Positions 49,430 through 57,510 of a stretch of DNA of 64,000 bases are shown here, piece by piece. Made by a program: the position numbers and the translations under genes. The DNA is from JAWWOW01 sp033851265 (GTDB lineage: Bacteria; Actinomycetota; Actinomycetes; JAWWOW01), in contig JAWWOW010000011.1 of the NCBI GenBank assembly GCA_033851265.1, positions 62,001 to 126,000 of the forward strand, read 5' to 3'. Numbering within the stretch: position 1 is the first letter of the stretch; each line of letters opens with the position of its first letter. A model generated the notes under the pieces. The model was not told the origin of the DNA. It searched no databases and was given only the letters and a program-made list of their open reading frames with translations.

Positions 49430-51430
49430 ATGGCCTACTTCCTCACTGGGGCGACCGGCTTCATCGGGCGCCATCTCGTGGAGTTGCTACTCGCTCGCGA
49501 CGAGGAGATCCACCTCCTTGTCCGGGAGACGTCACGCCAACGCCTCGAGGAGCTGATCGAGGGCTGGGGCGCGCAGGACCGAGTCCATCCCGTCGTGGGT
49601 GATCTGGCCAAACCGAACCTCGGTCTCACCGAGGCGGACATCAAGAAGCTGCACGGGAAGGTCTCCCACTTCTTCCACCTCGCGGCGATCTACGACATGA
49701 CCGCCGACGAAGAACGCAATCGGGTGCTGAACGTCGAGGGCACGCGGCACGCGATCGATCTGGCGAACGCGCTGGAGGTCGGCCACCTCCACCACGTGTC
49801 GTCAATCGCGGCCGCCGGGGAGTACAAAGGCCTGTTCCGCGAGGACATGTTCGACGAAGGGCAGCGCCTGCCCTCGCCGTACCACCGGACCAAGTTTGAA
49901 TCCGAACGCCTGGTGCGCGAGCGAGCCACCGTGCCCTGGCGCGTCTACCGACCCGCCGTCGTCGTGGGCCATTCACAGACCGGCGAGATGGACAAGATCG
50001 ACGGGCCGTACTACTTCTTCAAGGCAATCCAACGTGCCCGTCACTACCTGCCGGAGTGGGTGCCCCTCATCGGCCCGGAGATGGGTTGGTCCAACATCGT
50101 CCCCGTCGACTACGTCGCGGCCGCGCTCGATCACATCGCGCATCAAGACGACCTCGACGGTCAGGCATTCCACCTGACCAACCCACAGTCGCAACGGTCC
50201 GGCGACATCATCAACGCGTTCGCCCGCGCTGCCCATGCGCCGCAGCTGCAGATGCGCATCGACAAGAAGCTGACGGATGCGTTGCCCAAGGGCGTCATCT
50301 CCATGGTGATGCAGCTGCCAGCGCTCAAGGACATCCGGAAGGGATTCCTCGCTGACCTCGGCATCCCCGAAGAGGTGATCAAGCACATCGCGTTGGTGCC
50401 GCAGTTCGACACCCGTGACACCGAGCGTGCGCTGAAGGGGAGCGGGATCGAGGTCCCTGACCTCGACGACTATGCCGACCGCCTCTGGGACTACTGGGAG
50501 CGCAACCTCGACCCCGACTTGTTCAAGGATCGGTCACTCAGTGCTGCACTGCGCGGGAAGACCGTCGTCATCACCGGCGCCTCATCCGGCATCGGTCGTG
50601 AGGTCGCGCTGAAGGTCGCCGCAGCGGGTGGCGTACCGCTCCTCGTCGCCCGCGGGATCGAGAAGCTCGACGAACTCAAGCGCGAGATCGAGGACCTCGG
50701 CGGTGCGGCGTACGTCTATCCCACCGACCTCACCGACCTGGATGCCATCGGTGGCCTCGTCGAACGGCTGCTGGGCGACCATCCCGCGATCGACTTCCTC
50801 GTCAACAACGCTGGCCGCTCGATCCGCCGCTCAGTTGCGCTGTCATATGACCGGTTCCACGACTTCGAACGCACAATGCAGCTCAACTACTTCGGCACCA
50901 TAAAGCTGATTCTCGGCCTGCTCCCGCACATGACCGATCGCGGTTCCGGTCACGTGGTCAACGTCTCGTCCATCGGAGTGCAAACGAACCCGCCGCGGTT
51001 CTCGGCGTACGTCGCCAGCAAGGCCGCGCTCGATGCGTTCACGCGCATCGTCGCAACGGAGACGCTGGGCCGGAACGTGACGTTCACGACGATCCATATG
51101 CCGCTGGTTCGTACGCCGATGATTGCGCCGACGAAGATCTACGACTCGTTCCCGACGATCACGCCGGATGAGGCCGCCGACATGGTCACCGAGGCGCTGC
51201 GCTCGAAGCCCAAGCACGTCGGCACCCGGCTCGGCACTTTTGGCGAGGTCATGTACGCACTCGCGCCGAAGGCCGTCGACCAGGTGTTGCACATGGCTTA
51301 CAAGGTGTTCCCCGACTCCTCGGCCGCGAAGGGCGACGGCAAGGGCAAGGACGCGGCCGAAGAGAAGCAAGAACAAGTCTCGGGCGAAGCCGTTGCGCTC
51401 GCGCACATCATGCGCGGTGTGCACTGGTAG
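49430..51430 (+). CDS. Two-domain reductase: FAR-like NAD-binding domain plus short-chain dehydrogenase
   Basis: The 666-residue protein joins an N-terminal extended SDR of the fatty acyl-CoA reductase type (MAYFLTGATGFIGRHLVELL; SPYHRTKFESE as the Tyr-Lys motif) to a C-terminal classical SDR (GKTVVITGASSGIGREVAL; SAYVASKAALDAF). This matches the architecture of mycobacterial AcrA1-like (Rv3391) fatty acyl-CoA reductases, which make aldehydes or alcohols from acyl-CoA. With a WS/DGAT in the window, a role in wax or storage lipid is possible. The start at 49430 has AGGGA before it. Confidence 0.88.
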   Translation: MAYFLTGATGFIGRHLVELLLARDEEIHLLVRETSRQRLEELIEGWGAQDRVHPVVGDLAKPNLGLTEADIKKLHGKVSHFFHLAAIYDMTADEERNRVLNVEGTRHAIDLANALEVGHLHHVSSIAAAGEYKGLFREDMFDEGQRLPSPYHRTKFESERLVRERATVPWRVYRPAVVVGHSQTGEMDKIDGPYYFFKAIQRARHYLPEWVPLIGPEMGWSNIVPVDYVAAALDHIAHQDDLDGQAFHLTNPQSQRSGDIINAFARAAHAPQLQMRIDKKLTDALPKGVISMVMQLPALKDIRKGFLADLGIPEEVIKHIALVPQFDTRDTERALKGSGIEVPDLDDYADRLWDYWERNLDPDLFKDRSLSAALRGKTVVITGASSGIGREVALKVAAAGGVPLLVARGIEKLDELKREIEDLGGAAYVYPTDLTDLDAIGGLVERLLGDHPAIDFLVNNAGRSIRRSVALSYDRFHDFERTMQLNYFGTIKLILGLLPHMTDRGSGHVVNVSSIGVQTNPPRFSAYVASKAALDAFTRIVATETLGRNVTFTTIHMPLVRTPMIAPTKIYDSFPTITPDEAADMVTEALRSKPKHVGTRLGTFGEVMYALAPKAVDQVLHMAYKVFPDSSAAKGDGKGKDAAEEKQEQVSGEAVALAHIMRGVHW

Positions 51431-52023
51431 ACGGGCAGCTCGCCGACGCACTGGCGAGCTTCGAACGCACGGAGCTGGATCGCCCTGACCTGCGGCGGGC
51501 CGCTGTCGCCATCGCGCTCGTCACGGATGAGGCCGATCGGACGTGCTTCCTGCTGACCCGACGCGGGTCCGCGATGCGCGCGCACGCGGGTCAGTGGGCA
51601 TTGCCCGGTGGTCGTCTCGACGACGGCGAATCCACCGTGGACGCGGCCTGCCGCGAACTGCACGAAGAGCTTGGGCTCGAGGTAGCCCCCTCGGCCGTCC
51701 TCGCCATGCTCGACGACTATCCGACCCGGTCCGGGTTTCTGATCACGCCGGTCGTGCTCTGGGGTGGCGAGCTCGCGACGCCGATCGAGCCGCCCAGCAC
51801 AGAAGTGCAAGAGGTCTACGTCGTACCGGTGTCAGACCTCGACGTGCAGCCGCGGTTCCTACGGATCCCGGAGTCAGATGCGCCCGTCATCCAGCTGCCG
51901 CTGCTCGACCATCTGATCCACGCGCCGACAGGTGCGGTGCTGTATCAGTTTGCTGAACTGGCGCTGCACCGGCGTACGACGCGCGTGGCGCACCTGGAGC
52001 AACCCGTGTTTGCCTGGCGCTGA
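51424..52023 (+). CDS. NUDIX hydrolase, apparently starting at CTG
   Basis: A full NUDIX box is present: G-x5-E-x7-REL-x-EE-x-GL in GRLDDGESTVDAACRELHEE LGL (split here). The expected N-terminal strand lies upstream of the first ATG (51574), in RRAAVAIALVTDEADRTCF, so the real protein must start earlier. The frame has no ATG, GTG or TTG back to the upstream gene; the CTG at 51424, which overlaps the end of the FAR-like gene (CTGGTAG), is the best candidate. Substrate unknown. The gene is probably translationally coupled to the reductase. Confidence 0.75.
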   Translation: MVDGQLADALASFERTELDRPDLRRAAVAIALVTDEADRTCFLLTRRGSAMRAHAGQWALPGGRLDDGESTVDAACRELHEELGLEVAPSAVLAMLDDYPTRSGFLITPVVLWGGELATPIEPPSTEVQEVYVVPVSDLDVQPRFLRIPESDAPVIQLPLLDHLIHAPTGAVLYQFAELALHRRTTRVAHLEQPVFAWR

Positions 52024-52384
52024 GGCGGTTGCGCTGAGCTCGATAGCCCGCGCGCACTTCCCTCTCCACGTCGTCGAAGAACTCTCTCGGCAGGATTCCG
52101 GTCAGCCGCAGCACGGTGCAGTCCTCGCCGGTGAACCGCTCAGACACGGCATAGCAGGCCACTACGTAGGCCTCGAGCCGCACCAGCGTTGCGGCTCGAA
52201 GGTCGACCGGCCCGTGCCAGTTACGTCGCGAGCTCTCCGCCACGTCGAGCAGGATGGAGCGCACCCGCGCGGCCCGACGTTCTAGCTCCAGTTGGGCGGC
52301 GGCGAAAGCGAGGTAGTCCGGCGAGGTGCGCCACGGGTTGACCCCGGGCGGCGGCCATGAGCGGCGGCGGCGAGGTCTGGACAC
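51887..52384 (-). CDS. Hypothetical protein overlapping the NUDIX gene in antisense
   Basis: A 165-residue frame whose first 110 residues look coding: NPWRTSPDYLAFAAAQLELE, RRAARVRSILLDVAESSRRN, then LRLTGILPREFFDDVEREVR, with high GC3. Residues after about 115 are antisense to NUDIX and low-complexity. The 361-base gap downstream of NUDIX has no other gene, which supports this one. A predicted helical protein with no recognised domain. The convergent overlap is about 137 bases, longer than usual. Confidence 0.55.
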   Translation of the reverse strand: MSRPRRRRSWPPPGVNPWRTSPDYLAFAAAQLELERRAARVRSILLDVAESSRRNWHGPVDLRAATLVRLEAYVVACYAVSERFTGEDCTVLRLTGILPREFFDDVEREVRAGYRAQRNRLSARQTRVAPGAPRASYAGAAPVQQTDTAPHLSARGSDGRAAAAG

Positions 52385-52485
52385 GCGAGCATGCTCGTCA
52401 ATCGGAGCACCGGCACGCCAGCAATTTGGCGTACCGGGCGACTAACGATTTGAGAACGTCACGGGCAGTGACCAAGCCGAGACCA

Positions 52486-53412
52486 CTACTCGCGGACGTA
52501 CTCGTTCCAGTCCTTGTAACGGTCGAGCTGCCCGCTCACGACCTTGCGGAACAGGTCGAGCAGGTGCCTGGTCACCGGACCCGGCTTGCCCTCGCCCACC
52601 TGGCGGTCGTCGACCTCGACGAGCGGCACCAACTCGGCCGCGGTCCCGGTGAAGAACGCCTCGTCTGCGAGGTAGAGGTCGGCCCGGTTGAGCGACTGCT
52701 CGACGACCTCGTAACCCTCGTCACGAGCGATCGTCATGACCGCGTCACGGGTCAGCCCAGCGAGCGCGCCATCGACGAGCGGCGGCGTGACGAGTCGTTT
52801 GCCGTAGATGACGAAGACGTTCTCGCCGGAGCCTTCGGACACCATGCCCTCGGGCGTGAGCAGGATGGCTTCGTCATAGCCGGCCTTCAGGGCTCCGACC
52901 TTGGCCAACGACGAGTTGATGTACTGCCCCGTCGCCTTACCAGCCGGCGGGATCGTGTTGTTGCCGATGCGCTCCCACGACGAGACAGCCGCTCGCACGC
53001 CGCGTTCGGCGGCTTCGTCACCCAGGTAGGCGCCCCACGGCCAGCACGAGATGGAAGCCTTGGTCTTCGACGGCAAAGGGTTGAGACCCATCTCGCCGTA
53101 CCCGAGGTAGAAGATCGGCCGGATATAACACGACTCGACCTCGTTGACGCGAACCGTGAGCTTGGTCGCCTCGATCATCTGCTCGGCGGTGAACTCGGGC
53201 TCCATGAAGTAGATGTGCGCCGACCGGTAGAGCCGCTCGATGTGCTCGGTCAGCCGGAACACCGCTGGCCCGCGATCGGTGGCGTACGCCCGGATACCCT
53301 CGAAAACACCCCAGCCGTAGTGCAGCGTCGGGTTGAGGATGTGGACCTTGGCGTCGTCCCAGTCGACGAGCTCGCCGTCCATCCAGATCTTGTTGGTCGG
53401 CGTGATGGGCAT
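52486..53412 (-). CDS. ilvE: Branched-chain amino acid aminotransferase
   Basis: A fold-type IV PLP aminotransferase of 308 residues that makes Ile, Leu and Val from their keto acids. K159 (PPAGKATGQYINS) is the PLP Lys; NPTLHYGWGVFEGIRAY and EGMVSEGSGENVFVI are family motifs. The ATG at 53412 has GAAGGGA upstream. It lies between leuB and cimA, in a region rich in BCAA genes. Confidence 0.96.
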   Translation of the reverse strand: MPITPTNKIWMDGELVDWDDAKVHILNPTLHYGWGVFEGIRAYATDRGPAVFRLTEHIERLYRSAHIYFMEPEFTAEQMIEATKLTVRVNEVESCYIRPIFYLGYGEMGLNPLPSKTKASISCWPWGAYLGDEAAERGVRAAVSSWERIGNNTIPPAGKATGQYINSSLAKVGALKAGYDEAILLTPEGMVSEGSGENVFVIYGKRLVTPPLVDGALAGLTRDAVMTIARDEGYEVVEQSLNRADLYLADEAFFTGTAAELVPLVEVDDRQVGEGKPGPVTRHLLDLFRKVVSGQLDRYKDWNEYVRE

Positions 53413-53526
53413 GCGGCTTCCCTTCTCCGAGCGACATCGCTCCCCCGGCGGGCTCACCGCCGACCTCCCGAGTATCGCAGAGGCTGCCCGTGTGCTGGCC
53501 CGCCTTTTGCGTGAGACGCTGGAGCC

Positions 53527-53754
53527 ATGTGCCGAAGCATCAAGACACTGCGCCCGCCCTACGTCGAGGCCGTGACCGACGACGAGGTCCGCGCCGCCGC
53601 GTTGCAATACGTCCGCAAGGTCGCCGGAATGCGTGCACCCGCCCGCGTGAACGCGGAGGCCTTCGACCGCGCGGTTGAGCAGGTCGCAGTGACCACTCAA
53701 CACTTGCTCGACGAGCTCGTCGTGCGCCGTCCTGCGAGCGCCGAGGTCAGCTGA
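53527..53754 (+). CDS. DUF2277 family protein
   Basis: A 75-residue protein beginning MCRSIKTLRPPYVEAVTDDE, which matches the DUF2277 family; function unknown. It is predicted helical with conserved N-terminal Cys. GGAG-like sequence (CTGGAGCC) precedes the ATG. It is divergent from ilvE. Confidence 0.88.
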   Translation: MCRSIKTLRPPYVEAVTDDEVRAAALQYVRKVAGMRAPARVNAEAFDRAVEQVAVTTQHLLDELVVRRPASAEVS

Positions 53755-53822
53755 GAAGGACATCGTGACCTGGGCAGCGAAGCCCTAGACGCACGACGGA
53801 CCGACTTTCGCCCGGGGGGGTC

Positions 53823-54398
53823 ATGCGCCGCGTACTCCTGCTGTTCGTCGTCTTGCTGTTGTTGTCCGCTTGCCATGGTGCGGAGGACCGAAAGGTGGCG
53901 GCACCATCCCCGGCCACGACGGAGTCGGGAACGGCTACGCGAACTAGCACACCGACGCAGGCAAGCACGCGTCCTCGCCCGAGTCCAAGCTCAACGGCTC
54001 GTTCGACACGAACGTCAACCACCGCTAAAACGCCAAGCACCCGTCCCAGCCCCAGCAGACCAGCGCCACGGCCAGGTGCCCCGCGCTTCGTGCCGCCGAA
54101 GGTCACTTGGAGTCACTTCGTCAGCTGTCACAAGTACGACTCGTCGGGCGCGTTTCGATTCATAGCGGAGGTCGACCTCGTCGGCAGTGAGTCCTGGACC
54201 CCCACCATGAGCAACCTCAAGGTTCAGTCGAACGACCGCTACCGGCTTACCTTGGACTACATAGCGAACGGCGGACCACCGCCGGAGCGGGACGTGGAAT
54301 GGTCATACGTCATGGTCAATGACTACGCAAATGGCCGCCAGAACATCGTCGTGTCGTTTCCGAGCAAGTGGGCAATCCGGGAGCACTGTCCCAACTGA
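53823..54398 (+). CDS. Putative lipoprotein with Thr/Ser/Pro-rich linker
   Basis: A lipobox LLSAC17 follows a short hydrophobic signal (RRVLLLFVVLLLLSAC), so the mature protein should be lipid-anchored. Residues 20-88 are a Thr/Ser/Pro-rich disordered linker typical of cell-surface proteins, and the C-terminal 95 residues form a small, less GC-rich domain (TWSHFVSCHKYDSSGAFRF, YRLTLDYIANGGPPPERDV). I recognise no domain. Convergent with leuB. Confidence 0.75.
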   Translation: MRRVLLLFVVLLLLSACHGAEDRKVAAPSPATTESGTATRTSTPTQASTRPRPSPSSTARSTRTSTTAKTPSTRPSPSRPAPRPGAPRFVPPKVTWSHFVSCHKYDSSGAFRFIAEVDLVGSESWTPTMSNLKVQSNDRYRLTLDYIANGGPPPERDVEWSYVMVNDYANGRQNIVVSFPSKWAIREHCPN

Positions 54399-54410
54399 CT
54401 TGGACGCTGG

Positions 54411-55454
54411 TCAGCTGAGGGCCGCGGCCAGCGCTTCGCCGATCTCGCGGGTGGAGCGCTCGCCTGAGCGGATAGCAAGATCAGCCGCGACAGCGGCTTC
54501 CACTCGCTGGGCTTCGTCCTCGAACCCGAGGTGGTCGAGCAACATCGCGACCGACAGAACCGTCGCCGTCGGGTCGGCTTTTCCCTGACCTGCGATGTCG
54601 GGTGCACTGCCGTGGACCGGCTCGAACATCGACGGGTTCGTGCCCGAGACGTCGAGGTTACCGCTGGCCGCCAGGCCGATTCCGCCGGCAATCGCGGCAC
54701 CGAGGTCGGTGAGAATGTCGCCGAACAGGTTGTCCGTCACAACAACGTCGAATCGTCCCGGGTCGGTGACGAAGTACATCGCTGCCGCGTCCACGTGCAC
54801 GTAGTCCACGTCCACGCCGGTGAACTCCCGCTTGACCGCGTCAACGGTGCGCAGCCACAACGACCCGGCATGAACGAGCACGTTGGTTTTGTGTACGACG
54901 GTCAGCTTCTTGCGAGGGCGACTCTCCGCCCGCTGCAGCGCATCCCTGACGACGCGCTCGACCCCGTAGGCCGTGTTGATGCTCTCTTCCGTCGCGATCT
55001 CGTGTGGTGTCCCGCCACGCAGTACGCCGCCGCTTCCGGCGTACGGCCCCTCGGTCCCTTCACGAACAACCACCATGTCGATGTCATCGGGTCCCACCCC
55101 CGCCAGCGGGGTCGTCACTCCCGGGTAGAGCTTCACCGGGCGCAGGTTCACGTGATGGTCGAGCGCGAAACGCAGCTTCAGCAGCAGGCCTCGCTCGAGC
55201 ACCCCACTCGGCACCGAGGGATCCCCTACCGCGCCGAGCAGAATCGCGTCGTGTTCGGCGATCTCGTCGAGCACGGGGTCGGGCAGGGTCTCCCGGGTGG
55301 CGTGCCAACGCCGCGCGCCGAGGTCGTACTCCGTGGTCGCGACCTTCACGTCCTGGGACGGCAGCACCGCCTCGAGCACGCGCAGCCCTTCAGCGACGAC
55401 CTCCGGGCCGATGCCATCGCCGGGGATGACCGCCAGCCTGATCTCGCGAACCAT
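54411..55454 (-). CDS. leuB: 3-isopropylmalate dehydrogenase
   Basis: LeuB oxidises and decarboxylates 3-isopropylmalate to 2-ketoisocaproate. The 347-residue beta-decarboxylating dehydrogenase has AVIPGDGIGPEVVAEGLRVL, the substrate-binding LRPVKLYPG, NLFGDILTDLGAAIAGGIGL and FEPVHGSAPDIAGQGKADP. It is not in an operon with leuCD or leuA; each leu gene stands alone here. Confidence 0.97.
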   Translation of the reverse strand: MVREIRLAVIPGDGIGPEVVAEGLRVLEAVLPSQDVKVATTEYDLGARRWHATRETLPDPVLDEIAEHDAILLGAVGDPSVPSGVLERGLLLKLRFALDHHVNLRPVKLYPGVTTPLAGVGPDDIDMVVVREGTEGPYAGSGGVLRGGTPHEIATEESINTAYGVERVVRDALQRAESRPRKKLTVVHKTNVLVHAGSLWLRTVDAVKREFTGVDVDYVHVDAAAMYFVTDPGRFDVVVTDNLFGDILTDLGAAIAGGIGLAASGNLDVSGTNPSMFEPVHGSAPDIAGQGKADPTATVLSVAMLLDHLGFEDEAQRVEAAVAADLAIRSGERSTREIGEALAAALS

Positions 55455-55567
55455 GACGGCAGATTACGGAGTTGGGGCCGCTGCCGGCGCAGGCATCTCA
55501 CCTGCTGCGTGTCAGATCCGCTCACGCGCACCCGCAACCCGGGCGGCGGCGCCTCGTTAGAACCACC

Positions 55568-55602
55568 AAGGGCGGGCCGCCGGGGGGGCGGTCCGCCCTT
55601 TT
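55568..55602 (+). terminator. Terminator-like hairpin upstream of the leuA leader
   Basis: AAGGGCGGGCCGCC pairs with GGCGGTCCGCCCTT (14 bp, one G-T) around a loop of five G, followed by TTTTG. It faces the plus strand, yet no plus-strand gene lies just upstream: leuB is on the minus strand. It might end a transcript from further upstream or antisense to leuB. Confidence 0.6.
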
Positions 55603-55649
55603 GACGTCTCCGACCGGGCGAAATCAGGCAGCTGCGGTCAGCGGGCTGC

Positions 55650-55655
55650 TACCGT
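55650..55655 (+). promoter_or_regulatory. Candidate -10 element for the leuA leader
   Basis: TACCGT matches TANNNT and ends six bases before the leader ATG at 55662, so transcription may start at or next to that ATG. The -35 region is poor. The arrangement mirrors the cimA leader. Confidence 0.5.
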
Positions 55656-55661
55656 GAATTC

Positions 55662-55709
55662 ATGCGTTCAGGCAGCCTCCTGCTTAGCTGCCGCGGCGGG
55701 GCCTTCTAA
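55662..55709 (+). CDS. leuA leader peptide with three consecutive Leu codons
   Basis: ATG CGT TCA GGC AGC CTC CTG CTT AGC TGC CGC GGC GGG GCC TTC TAA (in 3-base groups) encodes MRSGSLLLSCRGGAF. CTC-CTG-CTT gives the leucine sensor. A short GGCCTT-CT-AAGGCC palindrome overlaps its end; there is no T-tract, which matches the conserved actinobacterial leuA leader described by comparative genomics as a pseudoknot-type (LEU) element rather than a classical terminator. Confidence 0.75.
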   Translation: MRSGSLLLSCRGGAF

Positions 55710-55772
55710 GGCCGGTCCCTCGTCGCGGGTTCAGGCGTGCCGGCTCCCGCTTCCGCCGAGGAGACCCTCCCC

Positions 55773-57488
55773 GTGAACGACTACAACAGCCGTAACGCCC
55801 AACAACCCTCGTCGATGCCGATCGGGCGCTATCACGCGTTCGCCCCCATCGACCTCGATGACCGCACCTGGCCCGACGCGGTGATCACGAAGGCACCGCG
55901 TTGGTGCGCGGTCGACCTCCGCGATGGCAACCAGGCGTTGATCGATCCGATGAACGCCGAACGCAAGCGACGGATGTTCGATCTGCTCGTTCGACTGGGT
56001 TACAAAGAGATCGAGGTCGGCTTCCCGGCGGCGAGCCAGACCGACTTCGACTTCATCCGCTCCCTTGTCGAAGAGGACCTCATCCCCGACGACGTCGTAA
56101 TCCAGGTGCTGACACAGGCACGTGAAGAGCTCATCGAGCGCACCTTCGAGTCCATCCGCGGCGCATCACAGTCGATCGTCCACCTGTACAACTCCACCTC
56201 GACCCTGCAACGACGCGTGGTATTCGGACTACCTAAGGACGGCATCATCGACATCGCCGTTCAGGGCGCCCGCGTCTGTCAGAAGCTCGCCGCTGAGATG
56301 CCTGAGCAGGAGGTCTTCTTCGAGTACTCACCGGAGTCCTACACCGGCACCGAGCTGGAGTTCGCAGTCGAGGTCTGCGACGCCGTCAACGAGGTGTGGC
56401 AGCCGACCCCGGATCGCAAGGTCGTCATCAACCTGCCCGCAACCGTGGAGATGGCGACACCCAACATCTACGCGGACTCGATCGAGTGGATGCACCGCAA
56501 CCTCGCCAATCGCGACGGCCTGGTGCTGTCACTGCACCCGCACAACGACCGCGGCACTGCCGTCGCCGCAGCCGAGCTGGGCTACATGGCCGGCGCTGAC
56601 CGCATCGAGGGTTGCCTGTTCGGCAACGGCGAGCGCACCGGAAACGTGTGCCTGGTCACGCTCGGGATGAACCTGTTCAGCCAGGGGATCGACCCGCAGG
56701 TCGACTTCAGTGACATCGACGAGATCCGCCGTGCAGTCGAGCACTGCAACCAGCTGCCGGTCCATGAGCGGCATCCCTATGGCGGTGACCTGGTCTACAC
56801 GGCGTTCTCGGGTTCGCACCAAGACGCGATCAAGAAGGGCCTGGAGGCGATGCAGCGCGACGCCAACGAGGCCGGCGTGCCGGTCGACGAGTTCCGATGG
56901 GAGGTCCCCTACCTGCCAATCGACCCCAAGGACGTGGGCCGCACCTACGAGGCAGTGATCCGGGTCAACAGTCAGTCCGGCAAGGGCGGCGTGGCCTACA
57001 TCATGAAGCACGAGCACGCGCTCGACCTGCCGCGCCGGTTGCAGATCGAGTTCAGCCACGCCGTGCAGGCCCACACCGACGACGAGGGCGGCGAGGTGCT
57101 GCCCGAAGCGATGTGGACCATCTTCGAGGCGGAGTACCTCACGCGCCGCGCTCCACTCGCCCTGCTCGCGCACCACACCTCCTCGGCCGAAGGCGAGCTC
57201 GACCGACTTGCGGTGGAGATCTCCGTCGATGGCGAGCCGCGGGAGATCGACGGCACCGGCAACGGGCCGATCGCGGCGTTCACGGCGGGGCTCAGCACCC
57301 TCGGGTACGACGTACGCGTCCTCGACTACGTCGAGCACGCCTTGTCGGCCGGCGGCGATGCGCGTGCGGCGGCCTATCTCGAATGCGCTATCGACGGGCA
57401 GGTCCTCTGGGGTGTCGGCATCGACGCCAACATCGTGACCGCTTCGCTGAAGGCGATCGTGTCGGCGGTCAACCGGGCGCGGGGCTAA
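55773..57488 (+). CDS. leuA: 2-isopropylmalate synthase
   Basis: LeuA commits 2-ketoisovalerate to leucine. The 571-residue actinobacterial-type protein has APRWCAVDLRDGNQALIDPM split as WCAVDLRDGNQALID, SLHPHNDRGTAVAAAELGYM, GCLFGNGERTGNVCLVTLG and a C-terminal leucine-sensing domain. The GTG at 55773 has GAGGAG at nine bases; the frame's first GTG (55737) lies upstream of that. Preceded by the Leu leader peptide. Confidence 0.96.
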   Translation: MNDYNSRNAQQPSSMPIGRYHAFAPIDLDDRTWPDAVITKAPRWCAVDLRDGNQALIDPMNAERKRRMFDLLVRLGYKEIEVGFPAASQTDFDFIRSLVEEDLIPDDVVIQVLTQAREELIERTFESIRGASQSIVHLYNSTSTLQRRVVFGLPKDGIIDIAVQGARVCQKLAAEMPEQEVFFEYSPESYTGTELEFAVEVCDAVNEVWQPTPDRKVVINLPATVEMATPNIYADSIEWMHRNLANRDGLVLSLHPHNDRGTAVAAAELGYMAGADRIEGCLFGNGERTGNVCLVTLGMNLFSQGIDPQVDFSDIDEIRRAVEHCNQLPVHERHPYGGDLVYTAFSGSHQDAIKKGLEAMQRDANEAGVPVDEFRWEVPYLPIDPKDVGRTYEAVIRVNSQSGKGGVAYIMKHEHALDLPRRLQIEFSHAVQAHTDDEGGEVLPEAMWTIFEAEYLTRRAPLALLAHHTSSAEGELDRLAVEISVDGEPREIDGTGNGPIAAFTAGLSTLGYDVRVLDYVEHALSAGGDARAAAYLECAIDGQVLWGVGIDANIVTASLKAIVSAVNRARG

Positions 57489-57510
57489 CCGGCGTCGACC
57501 GCCGCTCTAC

